Notes: generated by a model not told the origin, from the letters alone. A stretch of DNA of 16,115 bases from Thoreauomyces humboldtii (GCA_027596035.1 JADGJA010000521.1:1-16115); one strand, 5' to 3'. Positions 7,816 to 15,353 are shown, counted from the first letter of the stretch. A program made the numbers and translations.

Positions 7816-8760
7816 CTATGAGTCCCTTGGGGCGGCCCAATCCTCGACGATCCACGCTGCAGATGTCTGCTCTCCCGAATCACCACGGGGATCCGCAAAG
7901 TGGTATTCCTCGTCGGCGAAGTTCACGTATGCGACGGATTGTTCGTCCGCCGCGTTTTGCGCAACTTCGACCAGTAGAGGGCGCAGGGTGTTGACATCGG
8001 TCTCACGAATCTGTACTGCGTTCAGCTCTTGTCGTTCAAGAGTGCGTCCAGCGACCTCCAGGGCCAGCACTACGAGAACTTTTCCAGTGACCTGAAATTT
8101 CCGCCCTACAAAGTAGGGGATCCTCACCGCCAAAGCGGCTAGGTAATCGACTATCAGTGCCAAACCGGGGTGTTGTGGGGGTCCTCGAAGACCCGCGAGC
8201 GCGATCCTGAGGGCATCGTCCGCAAGCAGGTCATCTGCGACCACATCGATCGTCTGTCTCTCGAAGCTGAAGTTCAAGATCGATAGGACCGGTGTTTCAA
8301 GAGCCTTCAATGCGACCTCACTGTAATCGAATCCCCAGTTGAAAATGGCCTGGAGGTCCTCGAGGTCCTCGTCACGAAACTTGGTACCAAGCGTGAGACA
8401 AGTCATTCCGAGGACTTTCAGCGCTTCCTCCCGGTTCTTCGAGGTGTCTCGGGTGGAAACCGCCCCCAACCAGGGTTGCAACGCCGCCACAAGGGCAGCG
8501 TCCCCACGGCTGAGAGCCCCAAGAGCGTGGTCGAAAATATCAACAGCAGACAAGTAATTGCTCAATCGCACCTGTGCACCGGCATGGTTTGGAGCCGCAA
8601 GCATCGCCTGAAGGTGTCGTTCGTGCAGCCAGTCCAGGGTCTTCAGCCTGACCTCCCAGATGTCGCCTCCGAGATCCAGGATCTCTTTGGCTAGTCCAGG
8701 CAGGGACTTGCCACGTATGTTCTGACGCCTTTGAGCGTGTCTCTTCTGGAACTCTGTCAT
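7816..8760 (-). CDS. Divergent two-fold cyclin-like protein (314 aa)
   Basis: This is a single-exon frame. The N-terminal cyclin fold is visible: RLKTLDWLHERH (about 38-49) fits helix 1 of a cyclin box, LSAVDIFDHAL (70-80) fits helix 2, LGMTCLTLGTKF (117-128) fits helix 3 with the conserved Lys at 127, and ALETPVLSILNFSF (153-166) fits helix 5 with the conserved Glu at 155. A second, C-terminal-type fold follows (LIVDYLAALAVRIPYF, then KVLVVLALEVAG, about 202-238). In known cyclins the Lys and Glu contact the cyclin-dependent kinase. The protein is short and lacks a long N-terminal degradation region. The start at 8760 is the first ATG and lies in GAAAGATGACAG, close to a good fungal start context. 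An A/T-rich leader (8761-8800) and a weak TATAT motif near 8878 lie upstream. The specific cyclin class is not assigned. Confidence 0.75.
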   Translation of the reverse strand: MTEFQKRHAQRRQNIRGKSLPGLAKEILDLGGDIWEVRLKTLDWLHERHLQAMLAAPNHAGAQVRLSNYLSAVDIFDHALGALSRGDAALVAALQPWLGAVSTRDTSKNREEALKVLGMTCLTLGTKFRDEDLEDLQAIFNWGFDYSEVALKALETPVLSILNFSFERQTIDVVADDLLADDALRIALAGLRGPPQHPGLALIVDYLAALAVRIPYFVGRKFQVTGKVLVVLALEVAGRTLERQELNAVQIRETDVNTLRPLLVEVAQNAADEQSVAYVNFADEEYHFADPRGDSGEQTSAAWIVEDWAAPRDS

Positions 8761-8769
8761 CTTTCAAGT

Positions 8770-9168
8770 TGCGCTTGGTTCTGATTTGGTTTTTAAGTTG
8801 CTTGGAGTAGCGTAGCGGAAATGTCTAGTCAAAATGTCCGGGGAGGGAAAAGCCGAGATGGGCTGCCCCCGTCACCTATATGACTGCAAACCGTGCGCAG
8901 TCGCTCAACCCTTGCCCTATATTCAACGCTGCACCCACAAACACTCGCACACAAACGAGTGATCCTTGCGACGGCATTGGACCGTAGTATAGAAAAGAGT
9001 TCTTCTGTAAGGAGGTCCTCAATATCACGGTCTTTTTCCTGGATGGAAGGGCTTTCTCGAGTTTACGGTGCCCACCTTGGGGACCACGCTGTCTGTAAAG
9101 GGCAAACACCCGACAAACAAGACCCCAGCTGGATATGGGCGTGACAATTCTCTTCATCTCACCCCCCT
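8770..9168. other. Upstream region of the cyclin gene, no sure gene
   Basis: Probably contains the cyclin promoter (TATATGA near 8878, minus strand). A 98-codon minus-strand frame at 8876-9172 has no recognisable character and overlaps that promoter, so I do not call it. Confidence 0.4.
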
Positions 9169-9468
9169 TCATCTCATTTCTCCATCTTGCGCATGTTTCT
9201 CCTGCTGATGGTGTTCTTGTTGAGAATCTGCCGACTTGGTCGTTACCGGCAAAACGATAAACTGTAGAAAACCTTTCTCTTGATAGCGGAGGAACCTTTC
9301 CTCCTTCCCTCGTCTCTGAGCAATTCCGAGACCTACTGGATCATCAGCTCCCTTCCGACGCGCCCGGGAGTTTCGGTCTCTACACTTCTGGCACTTCTCT
9401 CCTGCAGAATAGGTGATCGCTGTCAGATTTACCTTCAAATCCCGTCTTACTCCGGTCGAGGCTGTCAT
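9169..9468 (-). CDS. Hypothetical basic 99-aa reading frame
   Basis: The frame is rich in Lys/Arg/Gln with a short KCQKCRDRNSRARRKG segment and a hydrophilic HHQQEKHAQDGE tail. It has no paralogue in the window, no promoter motif and no splice evidence. The CxxC pair is isolated and not enough for a zinc-binding call. Confidence 0.2.
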   Translation of the reverse strand: MTASTGVRRDLKVNLTAITYSAGEKCQKCRDRNSRARRKGADDPVGLGIAQRRGKEERFLRYQEKGFLQFIVLPVTTKSADSQQEHHQQEKHAQDGEMR

Positions 9469-9921
9469 TGACTTACCTTGAGGGGAGAGATTACAGGGGC
9501 TGGCCGACCAAGACGATGACTATTTATCGGTCCCGGGTAGCATTTGGTGACATGTATCGCGGAGAGCAAGTGCAAACGACACTTGTTTGCAGTACACTGA
9601 AAGCAGCTTCGACAACACGTACGTTCTGACGATGAAGTGAGCAGAACAAACACACTCGAATCCTGGCCCACATTGAAGCAGATCGAGCGCTAGGTAATCG
9701 ACCCAAATCCGATAAGCAACATCCTACTTTAGGAACAGACAGAAAAGCGGAAAGTATAGCATGTCCAGACGCTGCTCGTGCAGATCCGTGAATACAAGGA
9801 ATCGTCGATCCAGGAAATGGGACCGTCATGATATTCTCTGATCTAAAGCAAATGCCAAACCGAAAGCTACATAAGGGTGTCTGCTTATCTCCCTGGGAGC
9901 CGCTTAACCGCTTCCCTCCTA

Positions 9922-10288
9922 CTACTGTGCGCCGTGCAGACGTGCATGGAACGCTGATTGAAATATGATCGCTGCTGAACGCTGCTTGAAAGTCCACTCT
10001 CGAGGACGGCCCAATGCCGCACCGGGTGCCAGATCGGCTGCCGTCTGATTGCGGCAGAGTGTCTGACTGCGGCCGCGCTGAGGAAGAAGGTTCGATAGTA
10101 AATTCCATCCGTCGCCCGTCGCCGTCAAAAATTGGTGGAACGCTTACTGTACGTCGCGCAGTCTGCCTCGGGACTCGGGAAAGGAAGGGGGAGCAGCGGT
10201 CGCTAGCGAGTTTTTCCCCTTCCTCCTTCTTCATCGTCGACGATTTCGTCGTGGTATCGGTCCTCTCAGCGTTCCCTGCTTCTTGCAC
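9922..10288 (-). CDS. Candidate two-exon gene, unrecognised
   Basis: From ATG 10288 the frame MQEAGNAERTDTTTKSST… runs to a donor GTAAGC. A 70-nt intron ends at TTCTTCCTCAG near 10083, and the downstream frame (NQTAADLAPGAALGRPREW…) stops at 9922, giving about 98 aa. Without splicing the first frame stays open to 9524 (254 aa), and a 173-aa plus-strand frame (10014-10535) overlaps the same DNA. The intron has a typical size and acceptor but a weak branch site. None of the three readings has a recognisable domain. Confidence 0.25.
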
Positions 10289-10535
10289 TGCTGACCTTGA
10301 AGCACTTCGAAGCCGAGTCGTCTCATCGCCGCGCTCGGTCCCCAGGCGTCCCCAGGCAGGATTTGTAGAGCGTCACGCGTCGCCAAGTTCCCGAAGTCTC
10401 CGCAGCAGCGTGGCAGCAGATAAGAGACTGTTGCGTCTGACTTTTCCGTTCGCCAAAGGGGTTCCTGTCGGAAATGGGGTCCAGTGTATCGATACTTTGA
10501 ACCTCCTCACACCATCAGCGACCGATCGCACCTAG

Positions 10536-11680
10536 CCATCAATCAAGCGGATTATGGCGACAAGCGAAATACATAATGGGCGGTGAAGAGGAAAGATCAA
10601 CCCGCGCCCAATCCGAGCATCACCGTCTCAAGATAGATGGTCATGGATTCCCCAAGGACATTCTTCCACCCCTCACGAAGACGGATCACGATGATGCTCG
10701 GACTTGAACTGGAGACTCAGCAATGACGTTACATCAATCGATACGCCCGCAGCAAGTACGTACATGGAACGGCACGGGGGGAAACGAATTCGACGGTGAT
10801 GCTTTCGAGTCTCTTCCGTCGACAAGGAGTGTTCCAGATCTTGGAACTGTTCGTAGCAGCCAGAAGAAGTCTTGACAACCGGTACGTAAGCTAACATCTG
10901 CGATCCACAACGTTACAGCGTCGAAGTATGTTTTTCCAGCAAGCAATTTCAATTCTTCCCTGTCGAATCATGATGAAGAACCGATGTTCCCGTGGCAACC
11001 TTCATCCTACGTTCACGGAGGGAGGATCGATTTCGCTTCGTAAGGATATCATGGAGCTTGGGAAGTCTGCACGGATGCACGGATGGAATGAGAAAGAAGA
11101 GCCAGGCAGTTGAATCGAGGCCCTCAAGCAAACCAGCAAGCATTGAACTGCCTTAATAATACCACGGAGATAAAGTGGTCAACATCATTCGCTAAGCATG
11201 TCAGCACCGACGATTGCTGAGAGACGCTATCACACTACTTCAGAGAGAGGGGCATCACTTCAAGCACATGACGCAGCTGCTACGCCGGCGCCGCACTCAC
11301 TGCTTGATTTCTCAAGCTGCAAGCTCACTTCCCGCAAGTTGATGCCTCTGTCTAACCTCTACCTCCCGCTCTTCCATCGTCGACTTTCTTACTCGTAACG
11401 TTTTTGACTCCCGCGAACGGTCTGCGAGTTCAAAACAGCGAGAATTTCGATGGCTCTTTTCGAATTTCGAACCTTCCTTTTTCTTCTTTTTGGATTCCTG
11501 CTCTAATACGAGAGAAAGTCGTGACACTGTTCTTGGCGGTCGTTACCAAACGATGGATGAAGGAGTCCTCGATGCCGCCCCGGACGGGTTGTCTGACTGG
11601 AATGGAGTTGACCGCGTGTGGCTGTGCAGTTCACTGTTTTCCTTCCCGAGTGACTCCCAAGTCCGAACAAACTTTCGGAC
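10536..11680. other. Gene-poor stretch
   Basis: No convincing gene. A 50-aa plus-strand frame (10723-10875, MTLHQSIRPQQ… to RSSQKKS) is acidic/Ser-rich and protein-like in its second half. It is followed at once by a GTACGT…CTAAC…TTACAG set at 10882-10918 that is too short (37 nt) for a usual intron. Other frames are short and overlapping. Confidence 0.45.
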
Positions 11681-11686
11681 ACCCGT

Positions 11687-11703
11687 CACGTGATGAGCAC
11701 GTG
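11687..11703. promoter_or_regulatory. Paired CACGTG E-boxes
   Basis: Two copies of CACGTGATG begin 11 bp apart (11687 and 11698), about 55-65 bp upstream of the TATA box at 11753. CACGTG is the core site of bHLH factors of the Cbf1/Myc type. The spacing of about one helical turn would place both on the same DNA face. Confidence 0.5.
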
Positions 11704-11752
11704 ATGCTCTCTCCAGATGGACGCGCGTCTCTCTCCAACCATCCTAACAAAC

Positions 11753-11760
11753 TATAAAAG
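11753..11760 (+). promoter_or_regulatory. TATA box with CT/CA-rich leader
   Basis: TATAAAAG is followed by a pyrimidine-rich leader that includes C8 near 11777 and three CCACCACCGA-type repeats (11801-11835). Transcription probably starts near 11780-11790, giving a leader of roughly 130 nt to the start codons at 11907/11921. Confidence 0.7.
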
Positions 11761-11920
11761 GGTACTAGGACACTTCACCCCCCCCTCCTTCCTTCAACCC
11801 CACTACCAACCACCACCGACCACCACCGACCACCCTCTCCCCACCTTGCCTATAGCCATAGCCCAGCAACTTTGCTAAGGTCACCCTGCCTCGTACGCCC
11901 CGGGCAATGGGCACATCACC

Positions 11921-12517
11921 ATGTCTTCCACCAACGCCGACGTCGACATGGGCAAGCTCGAGATCGCAATGTCAGCCCTGGGGAGGGAAACACCCAACAA
12001 GTTCACCCGGATCGACATGCCCGGCCAATCCCCGTACCCGGTCAACCTCCGAAAGGAGGCTGTTCCTCTCGCCAAGGAACTCGACGCCAGACCTCCCCGC
12101 AAGGTCCTGGCACGGATCACGATGCCCCGTGCTCCCAGGGCAATGGGCGCCTGCCGCCAAGAAGCGCGTCCGCGACGACGACGACGACGAGCTCCCTGCC
12201 GCGAAGGCAGCCCGTTAAGGAAGCACCCCGCGCTTAGGGTGTCTCACAAACGCTCCCCCATCCTCACAGCAAGTGACATCTTCCCACCTCCCAAGAATAG
12301 GATAACCACCACCGTTCCATCATCCATCCTCATCCTCAACCAGCTCTATGGAAAGCCTCACTCAAAGGACTCCTTCGTACCGCAGCCGATCGCCTTCTCA
12401 AAGAACTGTACGGCGATCCGACACGTCTCCCCAAGTTCGGTCCGAAGCAGAAGAAGTACAGCAGACTCGACAAGATTGGCGATGGGCTGCGGTACGAAGG
12501 AGTTACGCTTTCCGTAG
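11921..12517 (+). CDS. TATA-driven gene with frame conflict; 3' part is a module-family copy
   Basis: ATG 11921 sits in ideal context (CACCATG) and opens a natural-looking frame: MSSTNADVDMGKLEIAMSAL…, then RKVLARITMPRAPRA (to about residue 75). Beyond that this frame becomes Arg-rich. The frame of the upstream ATG (11907) instead gives PAAKKRVRDDDDDELPAAKA and a stop at 12218, which looks like a real nuclear-localisation and acidic tail. One extra or missing base near 12150 would join the two into a ~98-aa basic/acidic protein. In the 11921 frame reading continues into DIFPPPKNRITTTV…LILNQLYGK…FVPQPIA, a module-family copy that then shifts frame near 12400. The likely product is the short NLS protein or a decayed gene. 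Function unknown. Confidence 0.45.
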   Translation: MSSTNADVDMGKLEIAMSALGRETPNKFTRIDMPGQSPYPVNLRKEAVPLAKELDARPPRKVLARITMPRAPRAMGACRQEARPRRRRRRAPCREGSPLRKHPALRVSHKRSPILTASDIFPPPKNRITTTVPSSILILNQLYGKPHSKDSFVPQPIAFSKNCTAIRHVSPSSVRSRRSTADSTRLAMGCGTKELRFP

Positions 12518-12600
12518 AGTTCATTGAGGATGGGGATGGGAGGTGGGACGGTGGTGGGTATCCTGTTCTTGGGAGGTCGGAAGATTGGGGATGGGTGCCA
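12280..12600. repeat. Large inverted repeat made of two opposed module copies
   Basis: The left arm at about 12281-12396 (CTTCCCACCTCCCAAGAATAGGATA… to GCAGCCGATCGCC) and the right arm at about 12479-12595 are reverse complements at roughly 80-85% identity by eye, with one ~9-nt gap. The spacer is about 82 bp. On the plus strand the left arm encodes PPKNRITTTV…LYGK; on the minus strand the right arm encodes PPKNRIPTTVPPPIPILNELYGKRNS. The spacer carries the continuation of the plus copy (LYGDPTRLPKFGPKQKK in a shifted frame). Confidence 0.8.
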
Positions 12601-12798
12601 TTTTCCTGCTGAATCGCCACGTCTCGCCTGGGGATCTTCTTCCTCTTTCGACGACGAGAAACCTTTTCCTCTCGTTGTCTCTTTGAACAATACACACACT
12701 GCATTATCGTATACAGGTCTCCTCGTCTTCAGTACCGCCGCCATTGAGCACGATAGTCTCAATGCCACCATCACCACCACCACCATCGTCGCGGGCAC
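12358..12798 (-). CDS. Minus-strand module-family reading frame (146 aa)
   Basis: From ATG 12798 the frame reads a hydrophobic N-terminus (MVVVVMVALRLSCSMAAVL), then KTRRPVYDNAVCVLFKETTRGKG, then the family block PPKNRIPTTVPPPIPILNE and LYGKRNSFVPQPIANL. After that it enters the antisense of the opposed copy and is probably not family sequence. The first residues could act as a membrane or signal segment, but the start may instead be an internal ATG (MAAVLKTRR). A 109-aa plus-strand frame (12524-12853) overlaps it. The conserved block supports the minus strand as the ancestral coding strand here. Confidence 0.35.
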   Translation of the reverse strand: MPATMVVVVMVALRLSCSMAAVLKTRRPVYDNAVCVLFKETTRGKGFSSSKEEEDPQARRGDSAGKWHPSPIFRPPKNRIPTTVPPPIPILNELYGKRNSFVPQPIANLVESAVLLLLRTELGETCRIAVQFFEKAIGCGTKESFE

Positions 12799-12976
12799 CG
12801 CCGGAAGGCCGCTCCCGCCGCTCCCCCCTCACTGTCTGATGGAGGGATTGTAAGTGAACGCTGCCGGCTTTTGACCCAGACGATGGATGACCCAGGCATT
12901 TGTAGGTTTCGACGATGGATGATCGTGGGATTCGCCAACGGTGCACAAAAAAGGAACCCTCGATTCCCTCTGCACC

Positions 12977-13825
12977 CTACGCGTTCAACATGAGTCCGCA
13001 AGAGCAAAAGTAAAGACAGGGTGGATGCTTATAGCAAGCGGGATGATGATATTGGGAAAGAAGATGTACATGAAAGAAACGGCGGGAGGGTGCGCAATAA
13101 AAAACCTCCCCGTTCGACGAGGAGGAAAAGAATGCCCGATGATGATTTGAGCCGCCTGCACGGGGACGATAAGAGAACAAGAAGTAAAGTTAGTGCTTCT
13201 GTGCGATGGGATTGCGAGAACGGGGAGACTTACGTTTGTGTGTGTCGTAGAGAGGTGTCGTAGAGTGAAGGTGGACCGAGGTCGGCGGGTGCGCGCGGAG
13301 AGCACTCGATAAAAACCTCCCCGTTCGACGAGGAGGAAAAGAATGCCCGATGATGATTTGAGCCGCCTGCACGGGGACGATAAAAGAACAAGAAGTAAAG
13401 TTAGCGCTTCTGTGCGATGGGATTGCGAGAACGGAGAGACTTACGTTTGTGTGTGTCGTAGAAAGGTGTCGTAGAGTGAAGGTGGACCGAGGTCGGCGGG
13501 TGCGCGCGGAGAGCACTCCAAACCTTCTTGTTCGACAAGAAGGAAAAAAGGAGCACCTGATGATGACGTGGACCGCGCTCACGGAGCCGACGCCGGCTCG
13601 GGGACTGCAAAAGTACAAAGGCCGAGTCAGACTTGCGTACAGCAAGGAGAAGCATGTGGAACACTTACGTGTGTGTGCAGTGTGAAGAGACGTCTGGTAG
13701 TCTTGTCCTGTCCGGTCCCTTGTCGACCACGGCGTCGGTCGCGTTGAATGGAGAACGCGTTGAATGGCAATCGGCTTCTGTATGAGCTGATGAAAGAGGA
13801 TCAGTAAAGGCCAAGCAGGATGCAT
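12977..13825 (-). CDS. Spliced minus-strand unit with 133-nt repeated exons
   Basis: Introns by signal: 13668-13605 (GTAAGT…CTGAC…TTTTGCAG, 64 nt; an in-frame alternative acceptor GTGAG at 13578 leaves the next exon exactly 133 nt), 13444-13367 and 13233-13156 (both 78 nt, GTAAGT…GCACTAAC…CCGTGCAG). The middle exon (13366-13234) and the preceding one (13577-13445) are both 133 nt and homologous, so each copy shifts phase by one base. In the frame reading SSSG-x-FLLVE the two exon copies differ mainly at third positions and by one whole codon, which suggests this frame was once translated. In other frames changes are mostly amino-acid altering. The last exon ends at stops between 12977 and 12985. 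An upstream acceptor CTCATACAG (13778) could join it to the duplicated block. Protein versus structured RNA is open. Confidence 0.4.
13099..13604. repeat. 211-bp tandem repeat (two full units, one diverged)
   Basis: Unit landmarks 'aatgcccgatgatgatttg' (13131, 13342) and 'acttacgtttgtgtg' (13228, 13439) are 211 bp apart with only a few changes. A third, more diverged unit begins near 13521. On the minus strand each unit equals one 78-nt intron plus one 133-nt exon. Confidence 0.9.
13105..13543 (-). other. Three copies of a 9-bp hairpin with compensatory changes
   Basis: Hairpins lie at 13105-13125, 13316-13336 and 13523-13543. Two copies have arms CCTCCCCGT and ACGAGGAGG; the third has CCTTCTTGT and ACAAGAAGG; all have loop TCG. 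Counting pairs from the base of the stem, pairs 4 and 7 change together (C-G to T-A). Pair 6 is T-A in the third copy and C·A in the others as plus-strand DNA, but becomes a G·U wobble in minus-strand RNA, so the stem is fully paired only if transcribed from the minus strand. Confidence 0.6.
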
Positions 13826-13843
13826 GAAAGCACAGTACGGAAG

Positions 13844-15166
13844 TCAGGCGAATAGAAACTCTCGATGTGTGGGAACGGCACACCACGACACACACCCGCC
13901 CGTAGACTGTCGGCTTCCCCGCGATACCAGCTTCCCTCCCGGCCGAAACCCCCTTACATCTGTCACGGCGAACCGCAATGTGCCAGCGGAGCAACGGCAA
14001 GGCATCGAGTGGGGTAGGAAATGGAGATGACTTATCTTTAGGTACGTGGGTGTCGGCTTGGAGTCTTGCAGTTGAAGAGACGGTGTCGACGTCGCAGCCT
14101 GCAAGAACCAGTTTCAGGCCAAATTAGATGTAGGACGAGGAGGTATGGTGCGAGCAATAACCTACGTCGAGGTGCCTGGGCGACGGCCGGGATGAGTCTT
14201 GTGGTCGAAGATCGACAGTCTCGACGTCGCAACTTTCGTAAAAGGAGACGAGAACAGTTTAGATGTAGGAATACAAAGCATTAAGGTGCATGCGAGACTT
14301 ACGTTGAAGTCCTCGGGCGACGGCCGGGATGAGTCTTGTGGTCGAAGATCGACGCGTGTCGACGTCGCAGCTTCTGAAAAAAGAGACGATAACAGTTTAG
14401 ATGTAGGAATACAAAGCATTAAGGTTCATGCGAGACTTACGTTGAAGTCCTTGAGCGACGGCCGGGATGAGTCTTGTGGTCGAAGATCGTTGCGTGTCGA
14501 CGTCGCAGCTTTTGGAAAAAGAGACGATAACAGTTTAGATGTAGGAATACAAAGCATTAAGGTTCATGCGAGACTTACGTTGAAGTCCTTGGGCGACGGC
14601 CTGGATGAGTCTTGTGGTCGAAGATCGATGCGTGTCGACGTCGCAGCTTTTGAAGAAAGAGACGATAACAGTTTAGATGTAGGAATACAAAGCAATAAGG
14701 TCCAGGGGAGACTTACGTTGGAGTCCTTGGGCAACGGCCTGGATGAGTCTTGTGGTCGAAGATCGATGCGTGTTGACGTCGCAGCCTTTGAAGAAAGAGA
14801 CGATAACAGTTTAGATGTAGGAATACAAAGCAATAAGGTCCAGGGGTGACTTACGTTGGAGTCCTTGGGCGACGGCCTGGAGTCTTGTAGTCGACTCCGC
14901 TTGACGGCTTGAGACGCAGCAAGTTGGGAAGCGTGTGGCCTGTCGGCAATCTCGGAATAGGTCAGTAAAGAGCTACCAGAGGGGAAACCAGAGGACGCAT
15001 CAAAGCAACTCGCGCAAAAGACTCGATGTGTGGGAACGGCACACCACGACACACACCCGCCCGTAGACTGTCGGCTTCCCCGCGGTACCAGCTTCCCTCC
15101 CGGCCGAGACCCCCTTACATCTGTCACGGCGAACCGCAATGTGCCAGCGGAGCAACGACAAGGCAT
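13844..15166 (-). CDS. Array gene built of repeated exon-intron units
   Basis: Start ATG 15166 is the first after the minus-strand TATA. Reading on, 104 codons (MPCRCSAGTLRF… to RPSPKDSN) reach a donor AAC|GTAAGT at 14854. Further donors lie at 14716, 14578, 14440, 14302 (GTAAGT) and 14165 (GTAGGT). Acceptors: AAAG at 14786 and TTGCAG at 14099 restore the frame; those at 14647, 14509, 14374 and 14233 give 67-71-nt exons that shift it. Joining the first donor to the last acceptor gives AATSTPSLQLQ… and continues through the proximal 180-bp block to a stop at 13844. An alternative uses donor GTAAGG at 15118 and acceptor GACAG at 14940 and yields another repeat frame (RCDV…TTRLIQAVAQGLQ, 23 residues per unit). 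Substitutions do not clearly favour either frame. No known family; possibly a rapidly evolving secreted-type or non-coding product, but that is speculation. Confidence 0.4.
13861..14040. repeat. 180-bp duplicated block, proximal copy
   Basis: Matches 15022-15201 in the same orientation at 176 of 180 positions by eye. All four differences are A/G transitions. On the minus strand it carries an ATG (MPCRCSAGTLRF…) and a GTAAGG donor candidate at 13957. It separates the 138-bp array from the 211-bp array. Confidence 0.92.
14099..14877. repeat. 138-bp tandem array (about six units)
   Basis: The minus-strand donor motif (plus-strand 'acttac') occurs at 14297, 14435, 14573, 14711 and 14849, spaced exactly 138 bp, plus a 137-bp sixth unit at 14160 ('acctac') and a degenerate seventh exon ending near 14050. 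Each unit splits into about 69 nt of exon and 69 nt of intron on the minus strand. The plus strand is also open over the array because 138 is a multiple of three. Confidence 0.93.
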
Positions 15167-15201
15167 CGAGTGGGGTAGGAAATGGAAATGACTTATCTTT
15201 A
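15022..15201. repeat. 180-bp duplicated block, distal copy
   Basis: Direct-repeat partner of 13861-14040, exactly 1161 bp away. On the minus strand it holds the first ATG (15166) downstream of the TATA box at 15520, so this copy is the likely 5' coding end of the array gene. Confidence 0.92.
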
Positions 15202-15353
15202 TGTTCTTGTCGCTAGATCGATGTATTGCTTGGGGGGGGGGTTCGGTGCGCTGTTCTAGGATAGAAAGTTGCGTTGGAGATCTGGGACGGCAGGATTGCG
15301 GCTAAGCTCGCGCGCGTCGCGAGATGGCCGTACCGGCGAGGAGCGCTTGGCGA

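Noticed and set aside
7703..8095. 130-codon plus-strand frame
   Set aside because: Lies antisense to the 3' end of the cyclin-like gene, whose protein character is much stronger.
10014..10535. 173-codon plus-strand frame
   Set aside because: Ser/Arg/Pro-rich with no family or splice support; overlaps an equally plausible minus-strand candidate, so no call is made.
12524..12853. 109-codon plus-strand frame
   Set aside because: Its 5' half is antisense to a module-family copy on the minus strand; the Thr/Pro-rich tail comes from a (CAC)n tract.
14199..14849. A 216-codon plus-strand frame with a 46-residue repeat (…DDNSLDVGIQS…)
   Set aside because: It has no ATG at its start, and openness follows from the 138-bp period being a multiple of three. 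Donor, branch and acceptor signals and the TATA box all favour the minus strand.
13861..15201. The 180-bp direct repeats as long terminal repeats of a retroelement
   Set aside because: No reverse transcriptase, integrase, primer-binding site or target duplication between or around them; the interval is the exon-intron array.
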